Source: Streptomyces galbus (GTDB lineage Bacteria > Actinomycetota > Actinomycetes > Streptomycetales > Streptomycetaceae). Taken from it: a stretch of DNA of 64,000 nucleotides. The notes under the pieces were generated by a model. The model had not been told where the DNA came from. It searched no databases and saw only the letters and a program-made list of their open reading frames with translations. Each line of letters opens with the position of its first letter. The first letter of the stretch is position 1. The DNA lies in the NCBI RefSeq assembly GCF_005280195.1, contig NZ_SZPR01000011.1, forward strand, positions 62,001-126,000. The letters run 5' to 3'. The position numbers and the translations under genes are program-made. Positions 52,331 through 61,373 of the stretch are shown here, one piece after another.

Positions 52331-55300
52331 ATGACGGCGCCGGGGCGCAGGAGCAGTACGTTCACACGGCTGCTGCGGCACGGTTTCACCGACCCCTCCG
52401 CCGCCGAGCGCCTGCTCGCCGGCGAGGAGCTCACCGCGGTCCGCAGCGACCCGGTGCTGCTGGAGGCCCTGGGCGCCACCGCCGACCCCGACCTGGCCCT
52501 GGGCGGCCTCGTCCGGCTGCTGGAGGCCCAGCCCGACCCGGCCGCGCGCCGCGGGCTGCTCGACACCCTGATCGCGGCCAAGCCGCTGCGCGACCGGCTC
52601 CTCGGCGTGCTGGGCGCCTCCGCGGCACTCGCCGACCACCTGGCCCGGCACCCGCACGACTGGCAGGCCCTGGTCACCTACGAGCCGCAGGACCTGCACC
52701 CGGGCGTCACCGAGTTCGAGCGCGGGCTGGCCGAGGCCGACGACCCGGTGTCGCTGCGGATCGCCTACCGGCGCTGCCTGCTGTCCATCGCGGCACGGGA
52801 CGTGTGCGGCACCACCGACGTCGCGGAGACCGCCGCCGAGCTCGCCGACCTCGCCACCGCCACGCTGCGCGCCGCCCTCGCCCTGGCCCGGGCCGCCGCC
52901 CCCGACGACGCGGCGCTGTGCCGGCTCGCGGTCGTCGCGATGGGCAAGTGCGGCGGCCACGAGCTCAACTACGTCTCCGACGTCGACGTCATCTTCGTCG
53001 GCGAGGCCGTCGAGGGCGCCGACGAGGACAAGGCGCTGCGCGCGGCCACCCGGCTCGCCTCGCACCTGATGCGGATCTGCTCCGAGACCACAGTCGAGGG
53101 GTCGATCTGGCCGGTCGACGCCAACCTGCGCCCCGAGGGACGCAACGGCCCCCTGGTACGCACCCTCAGCAGCCACGTCGCCTACTACCAGCGCTGGGCC
53201 AAGACCTGGGAGTTCCAGGCGCTGCTGAAGGCCCGCCCGGTGGCCGGCGACCCGGAGCTGGGCGAGGCGTACCTGGCGGCGCTGCAGCCGCTGGTGTGGC
53301 AGGCGGCCGAGCGGGAGAACTTCGTCGCCGACGTGCAGAAGATGCGCCGCCGGGTGGTGGAGAACATCCCCGTCGCCGAGGTCGACCGCGAGCTGAAGCT
53401 CGGCCCCGGCGGACTGCGGGACGTCGAATTCGCCGTGCAGCTCCTGCAGTTGGTGCACGGCCGCACCGACGCCTCGCTGCGCAGCCCGACCACGCTCAAG
53501 GCGCTCCAGGCCCTCGCCGCCGGCGGGTACGTGGGCCGGGCGGACGCCGTGCAGCTCGACGAGGCGTACCGCTTCCTGCGCACCATGGAGCACCGCATCC
53601 AGCTCTACCGGCTGCGGCGCACCCACCTCGTGCCCGAGGAGGAGGCCGACCAGCGGCGCCTGGGCCGCAGCCTCGGGCTGCGCACGGACCCGGTGTCCGG
53701 GCTCAACCGGGAGTGGAAGCGGCACGCCTCCGTCGTACGCCGGCTGCACGAGAAGCTGTTCTACCGGCCGCTGCTCGACGCGGTGGCCCAACTGGCGCCC
53801 GGCGAGGCCCGGCTGAGCGCGGAGGCGGCGCGCGAGCGGCTCGTCGCGCTCGGGTACGCCGATCCGGCCTCGGCGCTGCGGCACCTGGAGGCGCTGGCGT
53901 CGGGCGTCAGCCGCAAGGCGGCCATCCAGCGCACGCTGCTGCCGGTGCTGCTCGGCTGGTTCGCCGACTCCGCCGACCCGGACGCGGGACTGCTCAACTT
54001 CCGCAAGGTGTCCGACGCGTTGGGCAAGACCCCGTGGTACCTGCGGCTGTTGCGGGACGAGGGGGCGGCCGCCGAGAACCTCGCGCGGGTGCTGTCGGCG
54101 GGCCGGCTCGCGCCCGACCTGCTGATGCGCGCCCCGGAGGCGGTGGCGCTGCTCGGCGACGGCGACGGGCGCGCGGGCAGCGGCCTCGAACCGCGCGGGC
54201 GGGCCCCGCTGGAGCAGGAGATACTGGCGACCGTGCGCCGCGCGGCGGGCGCCGAGCAGGCGGTCACCGCGGTGCGCGGCGTGCGCCGCCGCGAGCTGTT
54301 CCGCACGGCGGCGGGCGACATCGTCAGCTCCTACGGCACCGAGACCCAGCCCGCCGTGGCCGACCAGGGCGCCCTGGTGGACCGGGTCGGCGCGGCCGTC
54401 TCCGACCTGACCGCGGCCACGCTCGCGGGCACCCTGCGCGCGGTGGTGCGCGAGGGCTGGGGCGAGGACCTGCCGACCCGTTTCGCGATCATCGGCATGG
54501 GCCGCTTCGGCGGGCACGAGCTGGGCTACGGCTCCGACGCGGACGTGCTCTTCGTGCACGAGCCGCGGGAGGGCGTCGAAGAGCGGGAGGCGTCCCAGGC
54601 CGCGAACCGCGTCGTCGCGGAGATGCGCCGGCTGCTGCAGCTCCCGAGCGCCGACCCGCCGCTGCTCATCGACGCCGACCTGCGGCCCGAGGGCAAGTCC
54701 GGGCCGCTGGTGCGCACCCTGAAGTCGTACGCGGCCTACTACCGGCGCTGGTCGCTTGTGTGGGAGGCGCAGGCGCTGCTGCGGGCCGAGCCGGTGGCCG
54801 GCGACGAGGAGCTGGGGCGGAGCTTCGTCGAGCTGATCGACCCGCTGCGCTACCCGGCCGACGGCCTCGGCGACGACGCGGTCCGCGAGATCCGGCGCCT
54901 GAAGGCCCGCATGGAGTCCGAGCGGATGCCGCGCGGCGCCGACCCGAAGCTGCACACCAAGCTGGGGCCGGGCGGGCTGTCCGACGTGGAGTGGACCGTG
55001 CAGCTGCTGCAGATGCGGCACGGGAGCACCCGGCCGGGCCTGCGCACCACCCGCACCCGGGCGGCGCTGGCGGCGGCGCGCGAGGCCGGTCTGATCGACG
55101 CGGAGCACGCCGAGATCCTGGACGAGGCGTGGGTGCTGGCGACCCGGGTCCGCAACGCGGTGATGCTGGTCCGGGGCCGGGCGGGCGACACCTTCCCCTC
55201 GGAGGCCCGCGAGCTGGCCGCGGTGGGCCGCTACCTGGGCTACGGCCCCGGCCACGTGGGGGAACTGCTGGACGCCTACCGCCGTACGACCCGCCGGGCG

Positions 55301-55336
55301 CGGACGGTCGTGGACGAGCTGTTCTACGGGGCCTGA
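52331..55336 (+). CDS. glnE: glutamine synthetase adenylyltransferase/adenylyl-removing enzyme
   Basis: 1001 residues. Two related nucleotidyltransferase domains: MGKCGGHELNYVSDVDVIFV near residue 203 (N-terminal, deadenylylation in GlnE) and MGRFGGHELGYGSDADVLFV near 722 (C-terminal, adenylylation). PEGRNGPLVRTL and PEGKSGPLVRTL follow each, and both have helical GlnD_UR_UTase-like regions (GPGGLRDVEFAVQLLQL; GPGGLSDVEWTVQLLQM). It switches GlnA activity by nitrogen status, signalled by PII (GlnK). In Streptomyces the target is GlnA1, not GlnA2. Confidence 0.97.
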   Translation: MTAPGRRSSTFTRLLRHGFTDPSAAERLLAGEELTAVRSDPVLLEALGATADPDLALGGLVRLLEAQPDPAARRGLLDTLIAAKPLRDRLLGVLGASAALADHLARHPHDWQALVTYEPQDLHPGVTEFERGLAEADDPVSLRIAYRRCLLSIAARDVCGTTDVAETAAELADLATATLRAALALARAAAPDDAALCRLAVVAMGKCGGHELNYVSDVDVIFVGEAVEGADEDKALRAATRLASHLMRICSETTVEGSIWPVDANLRPEGRNGPLVRTLSSHVAYYQRWAKTWEFQALLKARPVAGDPELGEAYLAALQPLVWQAAERENFVADVQKMRRRVVENIPVAEVDRELKLGPGGLRDVEFAVQLLQLVHGRTDASLRSPTTLKALQALAAGGYVGRADAVQLDEAYRFLRTMEHRIQLYRLRRTHLVPEEEADQRRLGRSLGLRTDPVSGLNREWKRHASVVRRLHEKLFYRPLLDAVAQLAPGEARLSAEAARERLVALGYADPASALRHLEALASGVSRKAAIQRTLLPVLLGWFADSADPDAGLLNFRKVSDALGKTPWYLRLLRDEGAAAENLARVLSAGRLAPDLLMRAPEAVALLGDGDGRAGSGLEPRGRAPLEQEILATVRRAAGAEQAVTAVRGVRRRELFRTAAGDIVSSYGTETQPAVADQGALVDRVGAAVSDLTAATLAGTLRAVVREGWGEDLPTRFAIIGMGRFGGHELGYGSDADVLFVHEPREGVEEREASQAANRVVAEMRRLLQLPSADPPLLIDADLRPEGKSGPLVRTLKSYAAYYRRWSLVWEAQALLRAEPVAGDEELGRSFVELIDPLRYPADGLGDDAVREIRRLKARMESERMPRGADPKLHTKLGPGGLSDVEWTVQLLQMRHGSTRPGLRTTRTRAALAAAREAGLIDAEHAEILDEAWVLATRVRNAVMLVRGRAGDTFPSEARELAAVGRYLGYGPGHVGELLDAYRRTTRRARTVVDELFYGA

Positions 55337-56235
55337 CCCCCGCGCCGCGCACGCGACGCCCCCGTACCCGACGGCTCGGGGCCGGACGGCTCCGCCCGAG
55401 GCGGCACCGCACGGGACGGCACCGTACGGGGCAGTTGCTGGGGCAGGGCGCCGTACCAGAGCGCGGAGACCGCGCAGCCGAAGGCGAGGCAGAGGACGCC
55501 GCCCACCGCGTCCAGCCAGAAGTGGTTGGCGGTGGCGACGATGACGACCAGGGTGAGGACCGGGTAGAGCAGGCCGAGCACCCGGGCCCAGGGCACGCGG
55601 GCCAGGGCGAAGAGCGTCAGGCCGCACCACAGCGACCAGCCGATGTGCATGGACGGCATCGCGGCGTACTGGTTGGACATGTTCTTCAGGTCGCCGGAGG
55701 CCATCGAGCCCCAGGTGCGGTGGGCCAGGACCGTGTCGACGAAGCCGGAGCCGTTCATCAGCCGGGGCGGGGCGAGCGGATACAGGTAGTAACCGACCAG
55801 GGCCACGGCCGTGGTGGCGAACAGCACCGTCCGGGCCGCGGCGTACCGGCCCGGGTGACTGCGGTACAGCCACACCAGGACACCCAGCGTCACCACGAAG
55901 TGGAGCGTGGCGTAGTAGTAGTTCATGCCCACGATCAGCCAGGTCACGGAGTTCACGGCGTGGTTGACCGACTGCTCGACGGCCAGGCCGAGATGGTGCT
56001 CCAGGGCCCAGACCCGGTCGGCGTTGCGCAGCGCCTCGTGCTTCTGCTCGGGCACGGCGTTGCGGATCAGCGAGTACGTCCAGTAACTGACCGCGACCAG
56101 CAGGATCTCGAACCACAGCCGCGGCGGGCGCCGCGTGCGCAGCCGGTGCAAGGGCCCGCGTCCTCCCGGGACCGTGACGGGGTGCCGAACGACCTCCTCA
56201 CGGCCTTCCGGAGACGTCACGGTCGGTTCACCCAT
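55324..56235 (-). CDS. PAP2 family membrane phosphatase
   Basis: 303 residues; ATG 56235 chosen, GTG 56241 also possible. Six membrane helices with the PAP2 acid phosphatase signature: RLMNGSGFVDTVL, YAAMPSMHIGWSLW (PSxH, C2) and VATANHFWLDAVGG (xRNHxxxD-like C3). The C1 motif KxxxxxxRP appears as a weak form. Likely acts on lipid pyrophosphates such as undecaprenyl-PP or phosphatidate, facing outward. Convergent with glnE, the coding regions overlap by 13 bp. Confidence 0.9.
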   Translation of the reverse strand: MGEPTVTSPEGREEVVRHPVTVPGGRGPLHRLRTRRPPRLWFEILLVAVSYWTYSLIRNAVPEQKHEALRNADRVWALEHHLGLAVEQSVNHAVNSVTWLIVGMNYYYATLHFVVTLGVLVWLYRSHPGRYAAARTVLFATTAVALVGYYLYPLAPPRLMNGSGFVDTVLAHRTWGSMASGDLKNMSNQYAAMPSMHIGWSLWCGLTLFALARVPWARVLGLLYPVLTLVVIVATANHFWLDAVGGVLCLAFGCAVSALWYGALPQQLPRTVPSRAVPPRAEPSGPEPSGTGASRARRGGQAP

Positions 56236-56366
56236 GGACACAGAGTCTGCCAGAAAAGCCTTCCGCCCCTGATCATCCCCCGGTGGGGTCCGGCCCGCAC
56301 GTTCTCCGCCGCGCGGACCGCACGGGCGTCCTCCGAGCGCAGTGCCTCACCCCCGGGTGCTCCGTC

Positions 56367-57401
56367 CTAGGGACGATGCCGGTCCCCGGGGGCCGAGTCG
56401 GTCGAGCCGCGCACCACCAGCTCGGGCATGAACACGAACTCGCTGTGCGGGGCCGGGGTCCCGCCGATCTCCTCCAGCAGGGTGCGCACGGCCGCCTGGC
56501 CCATGGCCGGCACCGGCTTGCGGATGGTGGTCAGCGGCGGGTCGGTGAAGGCGATCAGCGGCGAGTCGTCGAAGCCGACGACGGAGACGTCCTGCGGCAC
56601 CTGAAGGCCCCGCTGCCGGGCGGCCCGGATCGCGCCGAGCGCCATCATGTCGCTCGCGCACACCACGGCCGTGCAGTCCCGGTCGATGAGCGCGCTGGCG
56701 GCCGCCTGGCCGCCCTCCAGGGTGTACAGGGAGTGCTGGACCAGTTCCGTCTCGATCGTCTCCGGGGCGAGCCCGAGCTGGTCCTGCACGGTGCGCACGA
56801 AGCCCTCGATCTTGCGCTGGACCGGCACGAACCGCTTCGGTCCGAGCGCCAGCCCGATCCGCGTGTGGCCCAGCGACACCAGGTGGGTCACGGCCAGGTT
56901 CATCGCGGCCCGGTCGTCGGGGGAGATGAAGGGCGCCTGCACCTTGGGGGAGAAGCCGTCGACGAGCACGAACGGCACGTCCTGGGCGCGGAGCTGCTCG
57001 TAGCGCTGCATGTCGGCGGTGGTGTCCGCGTGCAGCCCGGAGACGTAGATGATCCCGGCGACCCCGCGGTCGACCAGCATCTCGGTCAGCTCGTCCTCGG
57101 TGGAGCCGCCCGGGGTCTGGGTGGCGAGCACCGGGGTGTAGCCCTGCCGGGTCAGCGCCTGCCCGATCACCTGGGCCAGCGCCGGGAAGATCGGGTTCTC
57201 CAGCTCGGGCGTGATGAGCCCGACCAGGCCGGCGCTGCGCTGGCGCAGGCGTACGGGGCGTTCGTAGCCCAGGACGTCGAGCGCGGCGAGCACGGACTGG
57301 CGGGTGGTGGCGGCGACGCCCGGTTTCCCGTTGAGGACCCGGCTGACGGTCGCTTCGCTCACCCCCGCCTGCGCAGCGATATCGGCAAGCCGTGTGGTCA
57401 C
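56367..57401 (-). CDS. malR: MalR, LacI-family repressor of maltose genes
   Basis: 344 residues from GTG 57401 (VTTRLADIAAQAGVSEATVS). HTH plus hinge: TRLADIAAQAGVSEATVSRV then LNGKPGVAATTRQSVLAAL. The ligand domain is LacI/periplasmic-binding-like (GLVGLITPELENPIFPALAQ; VVCASDMMALGAIRAARQRG; DVSVVGFDDSPLIAFTDPPL). Virtually the same as Streptomyces MalR/Reg1, which represses malEFG and amylase genes. A start at ATG 57494 (MTQQPAVRRSTARL) adds 31 residues and also has a ribosome-like GAGGGA; the shorter one matches known MalR length. Confidence 0.96.
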   Translation of the reverse strand: MTTRLADIAAQAGVSEATVSRVLNGKPGVAATTRQSVLAALDVLGYERPVRLRQRSAGLVGLITPELENPIFPALAQVIGQALTRQGYTPVLATQTPGGSTEDELTEMLVDRGVAGIIYVSGLHADTTADMQRYEQLRAQDVPFVLVDGFSPKVQAPFISPDDRAAMNLAVTHLVSLGHTRIGLALGPKRFVPVQRKIEGFVRTVQDQLGLAPETIETELVQHSLYTLEGGQAAASALIDRDCTAVVCASDMMALGAIRAARQRGLQVPQDVSVVGFDDSPLIAFTDPPLTTIRKPVPAMGQAAVRTLLEEIGGTPAPHSEFVFMPELVVRGSTDSAPGDRHRP

Positions 57402-57832
57402 GCCACTGGACTGTACCTGTCGTATCTCCCTTTGCACACCAATCGGACGCCGGAGGCGAGCGGTTGAACGCCGCACTGCGGGCTGCTGCGTCATCGAGAT
57501 CCCTCGTGATTCTGGTCGGCGTCCTGTCCCCTGCAACGTGATGATTCCGGTACCGGAAACGGATGGCAAGAGCTTGCAGAGTCTTGCACAGCGGGGCCGA
57601 TCCCGCTCAGGGCCCGTAAAACTGCGGTCTCACAACGGTCGACACCCGGTCACGCCGAGGTAACTTCCGCGATCTCTTGCACTTTTTTTCTGCAAGGTCT
57701 TTCGGAACGATTGCACGGCTGTTACGTTCCTGGTCGCCCGGCGGCGGCGATGGCGCTTGTCGGCAAGTCGACAGGAACGGCGGACGGGGCCGCTCCTGTA
57801 GCTACACGGGCTCACACCCTCAAGGAGAACTC
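57402..57832. promoter_or_regulatory. malR-malE divergent control region with CTTGCA boxes
   Basis: Boxes of the type bound by MalR: GCAAGAGCTTGC (inverted, 57566-57577), CTTGCAG at 57573-57579, CTTGCAC at 57583-57589, CTTGCA (57676-57681) and its inverse TGCAAG (57691-57696), 9 nt apart, and TTGCAC at 57711-57716. They lie 116-267 bp before the malE start. AAGGAG precedes malE. Confidence 0.7.
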
Positions 57833-59104
57833 ATGCGGCGTGGCATAGCGGCCACCGCGCTGGTGGCGTCCCTCGCCCTCGCGGCGACGGCCTGCGGCGG
57901 AGACGACGACGGCGGCAGCGACTCGAGCGGGCCGGTCACCATCACCTGGTGGGACACCTCCAACGCCACGAACGAGGCGCCGACGTACCAGGCCTTGATC
58001 AAGCAGTTCGAGGCCGCGAACAAGGACGTCAAGGTCAAGTACGTCAACGTCCAGTTCGACCAGGCGCAGAACAAGTTCGACACGGCCGCAGGCTCCAAGG
58101 GCGCCCCGGACGTGCTGCGTTCGGAGGTCGGCTGGACCCCCGCCTTCGCCAAGAAGGGCTACTTCCTGCCGCTGGACGGCACCGAGGCCCTCGCGGACAA
58201 GGACAAGTTCAAGTCCAACCTGATCGAGCAGGCCCAGTACGAGGGCAAGACGTACGGCGTGCCGCTCGTCACCGACACCCTGGCGCTGGTCTACAACAAG
58301 CAGCTCTTCGCCAAGGCCGGCGTCCAGCCCCCCAAGACCTGGGACGAGCTGAAGACCGCCGCCGCCACGGTCAAGGCCAAGACCGGCGTCGACGGCTACT
58401 GGGGCTCCACCCAGGCCTACTACGCCCAGTCCTTCCTCTACGGCGAGGGCACCGACACGGTCGACGCCGGCGCCAAGAAGATCACGGTGAACTCCGCCGC
58501 GGCGAAGAAGGCCTACGGCACCTGGCTGAGCCTGTTCTCCGGCAAGGGCCTGCACAAGGCCGACACCACCGCCGACGCCTACGCCCACATCCAGGACGCG
58601 TTCGTCAACGGCAAGGTCGCCGCGATCATCCAGGGCCCGTGGGAGATCACCAACTTCTACAAGGGCTCGGCGTTCGCCGACAAGAGCAACCTCGGCATCG
58701 CCACCGTCCCGGCCGGCTCGGCCGGCAAGGCCGGTGCCCCGACCGGCGGCCACAACCTCTCGGTCTACGCCGGCTCGGACTCCGCGCACCAGAAGGCGGC
58801 CCTGAAGTTCGTGAACTTCATGACCTCCGCGAAGTCCCAGTCGGCCATCGCGCTGAAGAACTCGACGCTGCCCACGCGTGACGACGCCTACACCGACCAG
58901 GTCAAGGCCGACCCGGGCATCGCCGGCTACCAGACGGTCCTGTCCGCCGCCCAGCCGCGTCCCGCGCTGCCGGAGTACAGCTCGCTGTGGGGTCCGCTCG
59001 ACACCGAACTGCCCAAGATCGCGGGTGGCAAGGAGTCCCTGGACAAGGGCCTGAGCAACGCCGAGGTCGCCATCGCCAAGCTGGTGCCCGACTTCAGCAA
59101 GTGA
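57833..59104 (+). CDS. malE: MalE, maltose/maltodextrin-binding lipoprotein
   Basis: 423 residues from ATG 57833. Lipobox LAATACGG near residue 20, followed by an Asp/Ser linker, so the protein is anchored outside the membrane. Extracellular solute-binding family 1: VTITWWDTSNATNEAPTYQA, GVPLVTDTLALVYNKQLF, GPWEITNFYKG, GGHNLSVYAGS. Captures maltose/maltotriose-type sugars for MalFG. First gene of malEFG. Confidence 0.96.
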   Translation: MRRGIAATALVASLALAATACGGDDDGGSDSSGPVTITWWDTSNATNEAPTYQALIKQFEAANKDVKVKYVNVQFDQAQNKFDTAAGSKGAPDVLRSEVGWTPAFAKKGYFLPLDGTEALADKDKFKSNLIEQAQYEGKTYGVPLVTDTLALVYNKQLFAKAGVQPPKTWDELKTAAATVKAKTGVDGYWGSTQAYYAQSFLYGEGTDTVDAGAKKITVNSAAAKKAYGTWLSLFSGKGLHKADTTADAYAHIQDAFVNGKVAAIIQGPWEITNFYKGSAFADKSNLGIATVPAGSAGKAGAPTGGHNLSVYAGSDSAHQKAALKFVNFMTSAKSQSAIALKNSTLPTRDDAYTDQVKADPGIAGYQTVLSAAQPRPALPEYSSLWGPLDTELPKIAGGKESLDKGLSNAEVAIAKLVPDFSK

Positions 59105-59112
59105 GCCCGCAC

Positions 59113-59155
59113 GGCCGCCGGGTCCCGCCCCCCTGACGGGAGGGGCCCGGCGGCC
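59113..59155 (+). terminator. hairpin between malE and malF
   Basis: GGCCGCCGGG (59113-59122) pairs perfectly with CCCGGCGGCC (59146-59155), with further C/G pairing inside. In bacterial binding-protein operons such hairpins give partial termination or 3' protection, so malE mRNA exceeds malF-malG. Confidence 0.6.
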
Positions 59156-59241
59156 GGCGGCCTGCGCGCCGCACCCCCGGGCGCCGTACCGACCGCACTC
59201 CCGGACCTCGCTCCGCAGGACTTCACGAAGGTTGTCGCACC

Positions 59242-60243
59242 ATGACAGTCGCCATCGACCGCGCGACCGGCAAGCGCCGCGGTGACGCGCCGCGGCCCGG
59301 CCTGGGCCGGCGCCTGAAGCACAGCTACCAGAAGAACTGGTACGCCTACGCCATGATCGCCCCGGTCGTCGTCGTGCTCGGCGTCCTGGTGATCTACCCC
59401 CTGGTGTACGGCCTGTACCTGACCCTCACCGACGCCAACAGCCTCAACACGGCGCGCACCATCGGCGTCAACCACATCGACGCCACCTACAAGTTCATCG
59501 GCCTCGACAACTACGCCGACATCCTGTGGGGCCCGACCGCCTACGACCGCTTCTGGTCCCACTTCCTGTGGACCGTCGTGTGGACCGCGCTGTGCGTGGC
59601 GCTGCACTACACCATCGGCCTGGGCCTCGCCCTGCTGCTCAACCAGAAACTGCGCGGACGCACCCTCTACCGCCTGCTCCTGATCCTGCCCTGGGCCGTG
59701 CCGACCTTCGTCACCGTCTTCGGCTGGCGCTTCATGCTCGCCGACTCCGGCATCATCAACGCCGCCCTGGACACGCTGCACCTGCCCACCCCGCAGTGGC
59801 TGGAGGACACCTTCTGGCAGCGGTTCGCCGCGATCATGGTGAACACCTGGTGCGGTGTGCCGTTCATGATGGTCTCGCTGCTCGGCGGCCTGCAGTCCAT
59901 CGACGGCACGCTCTACGAGGCCGCCGAGATGGACGGCGCGAGCGCCTGGCAGCGCTTCCGCTACGTCACCCTCCCGGGCCTGCGCACGGTCAGCTCCACG
60001 GTCGTCCTGCTCGGCATCATCTGGACGTTCAACCAGTTCGCGGTGATCTTCCTGCTGTTCGGCAACACCGCCCCGGACGCGCAGATCCTGGTCACCTGGG
60101 CGTACTACCTCGGCTTCGGACAGCAGCCGCGTGACTTCGCCCAGTCGGCCGCGTACGGCATCCTGCTGCTGGCCATCCTGATCGTCTTCACGTCGTTCTA
60201 CCGTCGCTGGCTGAACCGCAACGAGCAGCAGCTCGCGATCTGA
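59242..60243 (+). CDS. malF: MalF, maltose ABC transporter permease
   Basis: 333 residues; six membrane helices after a basic N-terminus. FGWRFMLADSGIINAAL, then MVSLLGGLQSIDGTLYEAAE and MDGASAWQRFRYVTLPGLR (the EAA loop contacting the MsiK ATPase). Starts 137 bp after malE; malG is 13 bp further. No ATPase gene is in the operon: Streptomyces uses the shared MsiK. Confidence 0.95.
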   Translation: MTVAIDRATGKRRGDAPRPGLGRRLKHSYQKNWYAYAMIAPVVVVLGVLVIYPLVYGLYLTLTDANSLNTARTIGVNHIDATYKFIGLDNYADILWGPTAYDRFWSHFLWTVVWTALCVALHYTIGLGLALLLNQKLRGRTLYRLLLILPWAVPTFVTVFGWRFMLADSGIINAALDTLHLPTPQWLEDTFWQRFAAIMVNTWCGVPFMMVSLLGGLQSIDGTLYEAAEMDGASAWQRFRYVTLPGLRTVSSTVVLLGIIWTFNQFAVIFLLFGNTAPDAQILVTWAYYLGFGQQPRDFAQSAAYGILLLAILIVFTSFYRRWLNRNEQQLAI

Positions 60244-60256
60244 GGCAGGAGTTCCC

Positions 60257-61165
60257 ATGAGCACGACCACCGTCGAGACCTCCGCCGCGGTGACGAAGGA
60301 CAGCCCCGCCCCGGTCCCCGGGCGGGTGCGGCGGCGCGGCGAGAGCGGCCCGCTGGCCTCCCTCGCCTCGCACGGCATCCTGATCGTCGCGAGCCTCGTC
60401 GCCCTCTTCCCGGTCGCCTGGCTGGTGTTCCTGTCCCTCGGACCGGACAAGGACGACTACCTGCACCCCGGGCGCATCTGGTCGAAGATGACGTTCGACA
60501 ACTACGCGTTCGTCCTGCAGCACACCAACTTCTTCGACTGGCTGACCAGTTCGCTGATCGTGTCGCTGGGCACCACCCTGCTCGGCGTCCTGGTCGCGGC
60601 GACCACCGGCTACGCGGTGTCGCGGATGCGCTTCCCGGGCTACCGCAAGTTCATGTGGGTGCTGCTGGTCACCCAGATGTTCCCGGTGGCCGTGCTGATG
60701 GTGCCGATGTACCAGATCATGGCCGACCTCCAGCTCATCGACACCTACCTCGGCCTGATCCTCGTCTACTGCTCGACCGCGGTGCCGTACTGCGCGTGGC
60801 TGCTCAAGGGCTACTTCGACACCATCCCGTTCGAGATCGACGAGGCCGGCCGGGTGGACGGGCTGAGCCCGTTCGGCACCTTCTTCCGGCTCATCCTGCC
60901 GCTCGCCAAGCCGGGCCTGGCGGTCGCCGCCTTCTACAGCTTCATCACCGCGTTCGGCGAGGTGGCCTTCGCGACGACCTTCATGCTGGACGACCAGAAG
61001 TACACGCTCGCCGTCGGCCTGCAGAGCTTCGTCAGCGAGCACGACGCCCAGCGCAACCTGATGGCCGCCACCGCGGTGCTCATCGCGATACCCGTGTCCG
61101 CGTTCTTCTACCTCGTGCAGAAGAACCTGGTGACCGGACTCACCGCCGGCGGCACCAAGGGCTGA
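60257..61165 (+). CDS. malG: MalG, maltose ABC transporter permease
   Basis: 302 residues, six membrane helices. LKGYFDTIPFEIDEAGRVDG then LSPFGTFFRLILPLAKPGLA is the EAA loop; WVLLVTQMFPVAVLMVPMYQ is TM3-4. GGCAGGAG precedes the ATG. Partners MalF in the membrane. Confidence 0.95.
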   Translation: MSTTTVETSAAVTKDSPAPVPGRVRRRGESGPLASLASHGILIVASLVALFPVAWLVFLSLGPDKDDYLHPGRIWSKMTFDNYAFVLQHTNFFDWLTSSLIVSLGTTLLGVLVAATTGYAVSRMRFPGYRKFMWVLLVTQMFPVAVLMVPMYQIMADLQLIDTYLGLILVYCSTAVPYCAWLLKGYFDTIPFEIDEAGRVDGLSPFGTFFRLILPLAKPGLAVAAFYSFITAFGEVAFATTFMLDDQKYTLAVGLQSFVSEHDAQRNLMAATAVLIAIPVSAFFYLVQKNLVTGLTAGGTKG

Positions 61166-61266
61166 GCGCCCCCGGGCGCGCTCCCAGGGCACCGGACTCC
61201 CGTGCCGCACCCGGTCCTGACCCGAGCCACGACGGCCCGGGACCAGGCCCCCGGGTGCCTCGGGGG

Positions 61267-61310
61267 GGTGGCCGCGGGGTCCATCCGACCCCGCTGACCC
61301 CGCGGCCACC
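61267..61310 (+). terminator. perfect 14-bp hairpin between malG and the glucosidase gene
   Basis: GGTGGCCGCGGGGT (61267-61280) with ACCCCGCGGCCACC (61297-61310), 16-nt loop that can itself partly pair. It ends 63 bp before the next start; probably terminates malEFG or limits read-through. Confidence 0.7.
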
Positions 61311-61373
61311 TCGTCAACCGTCCGCCGCCGAAGACGACCCATGACCTCCCTTCCCTTACGCATCAAGGACGCC

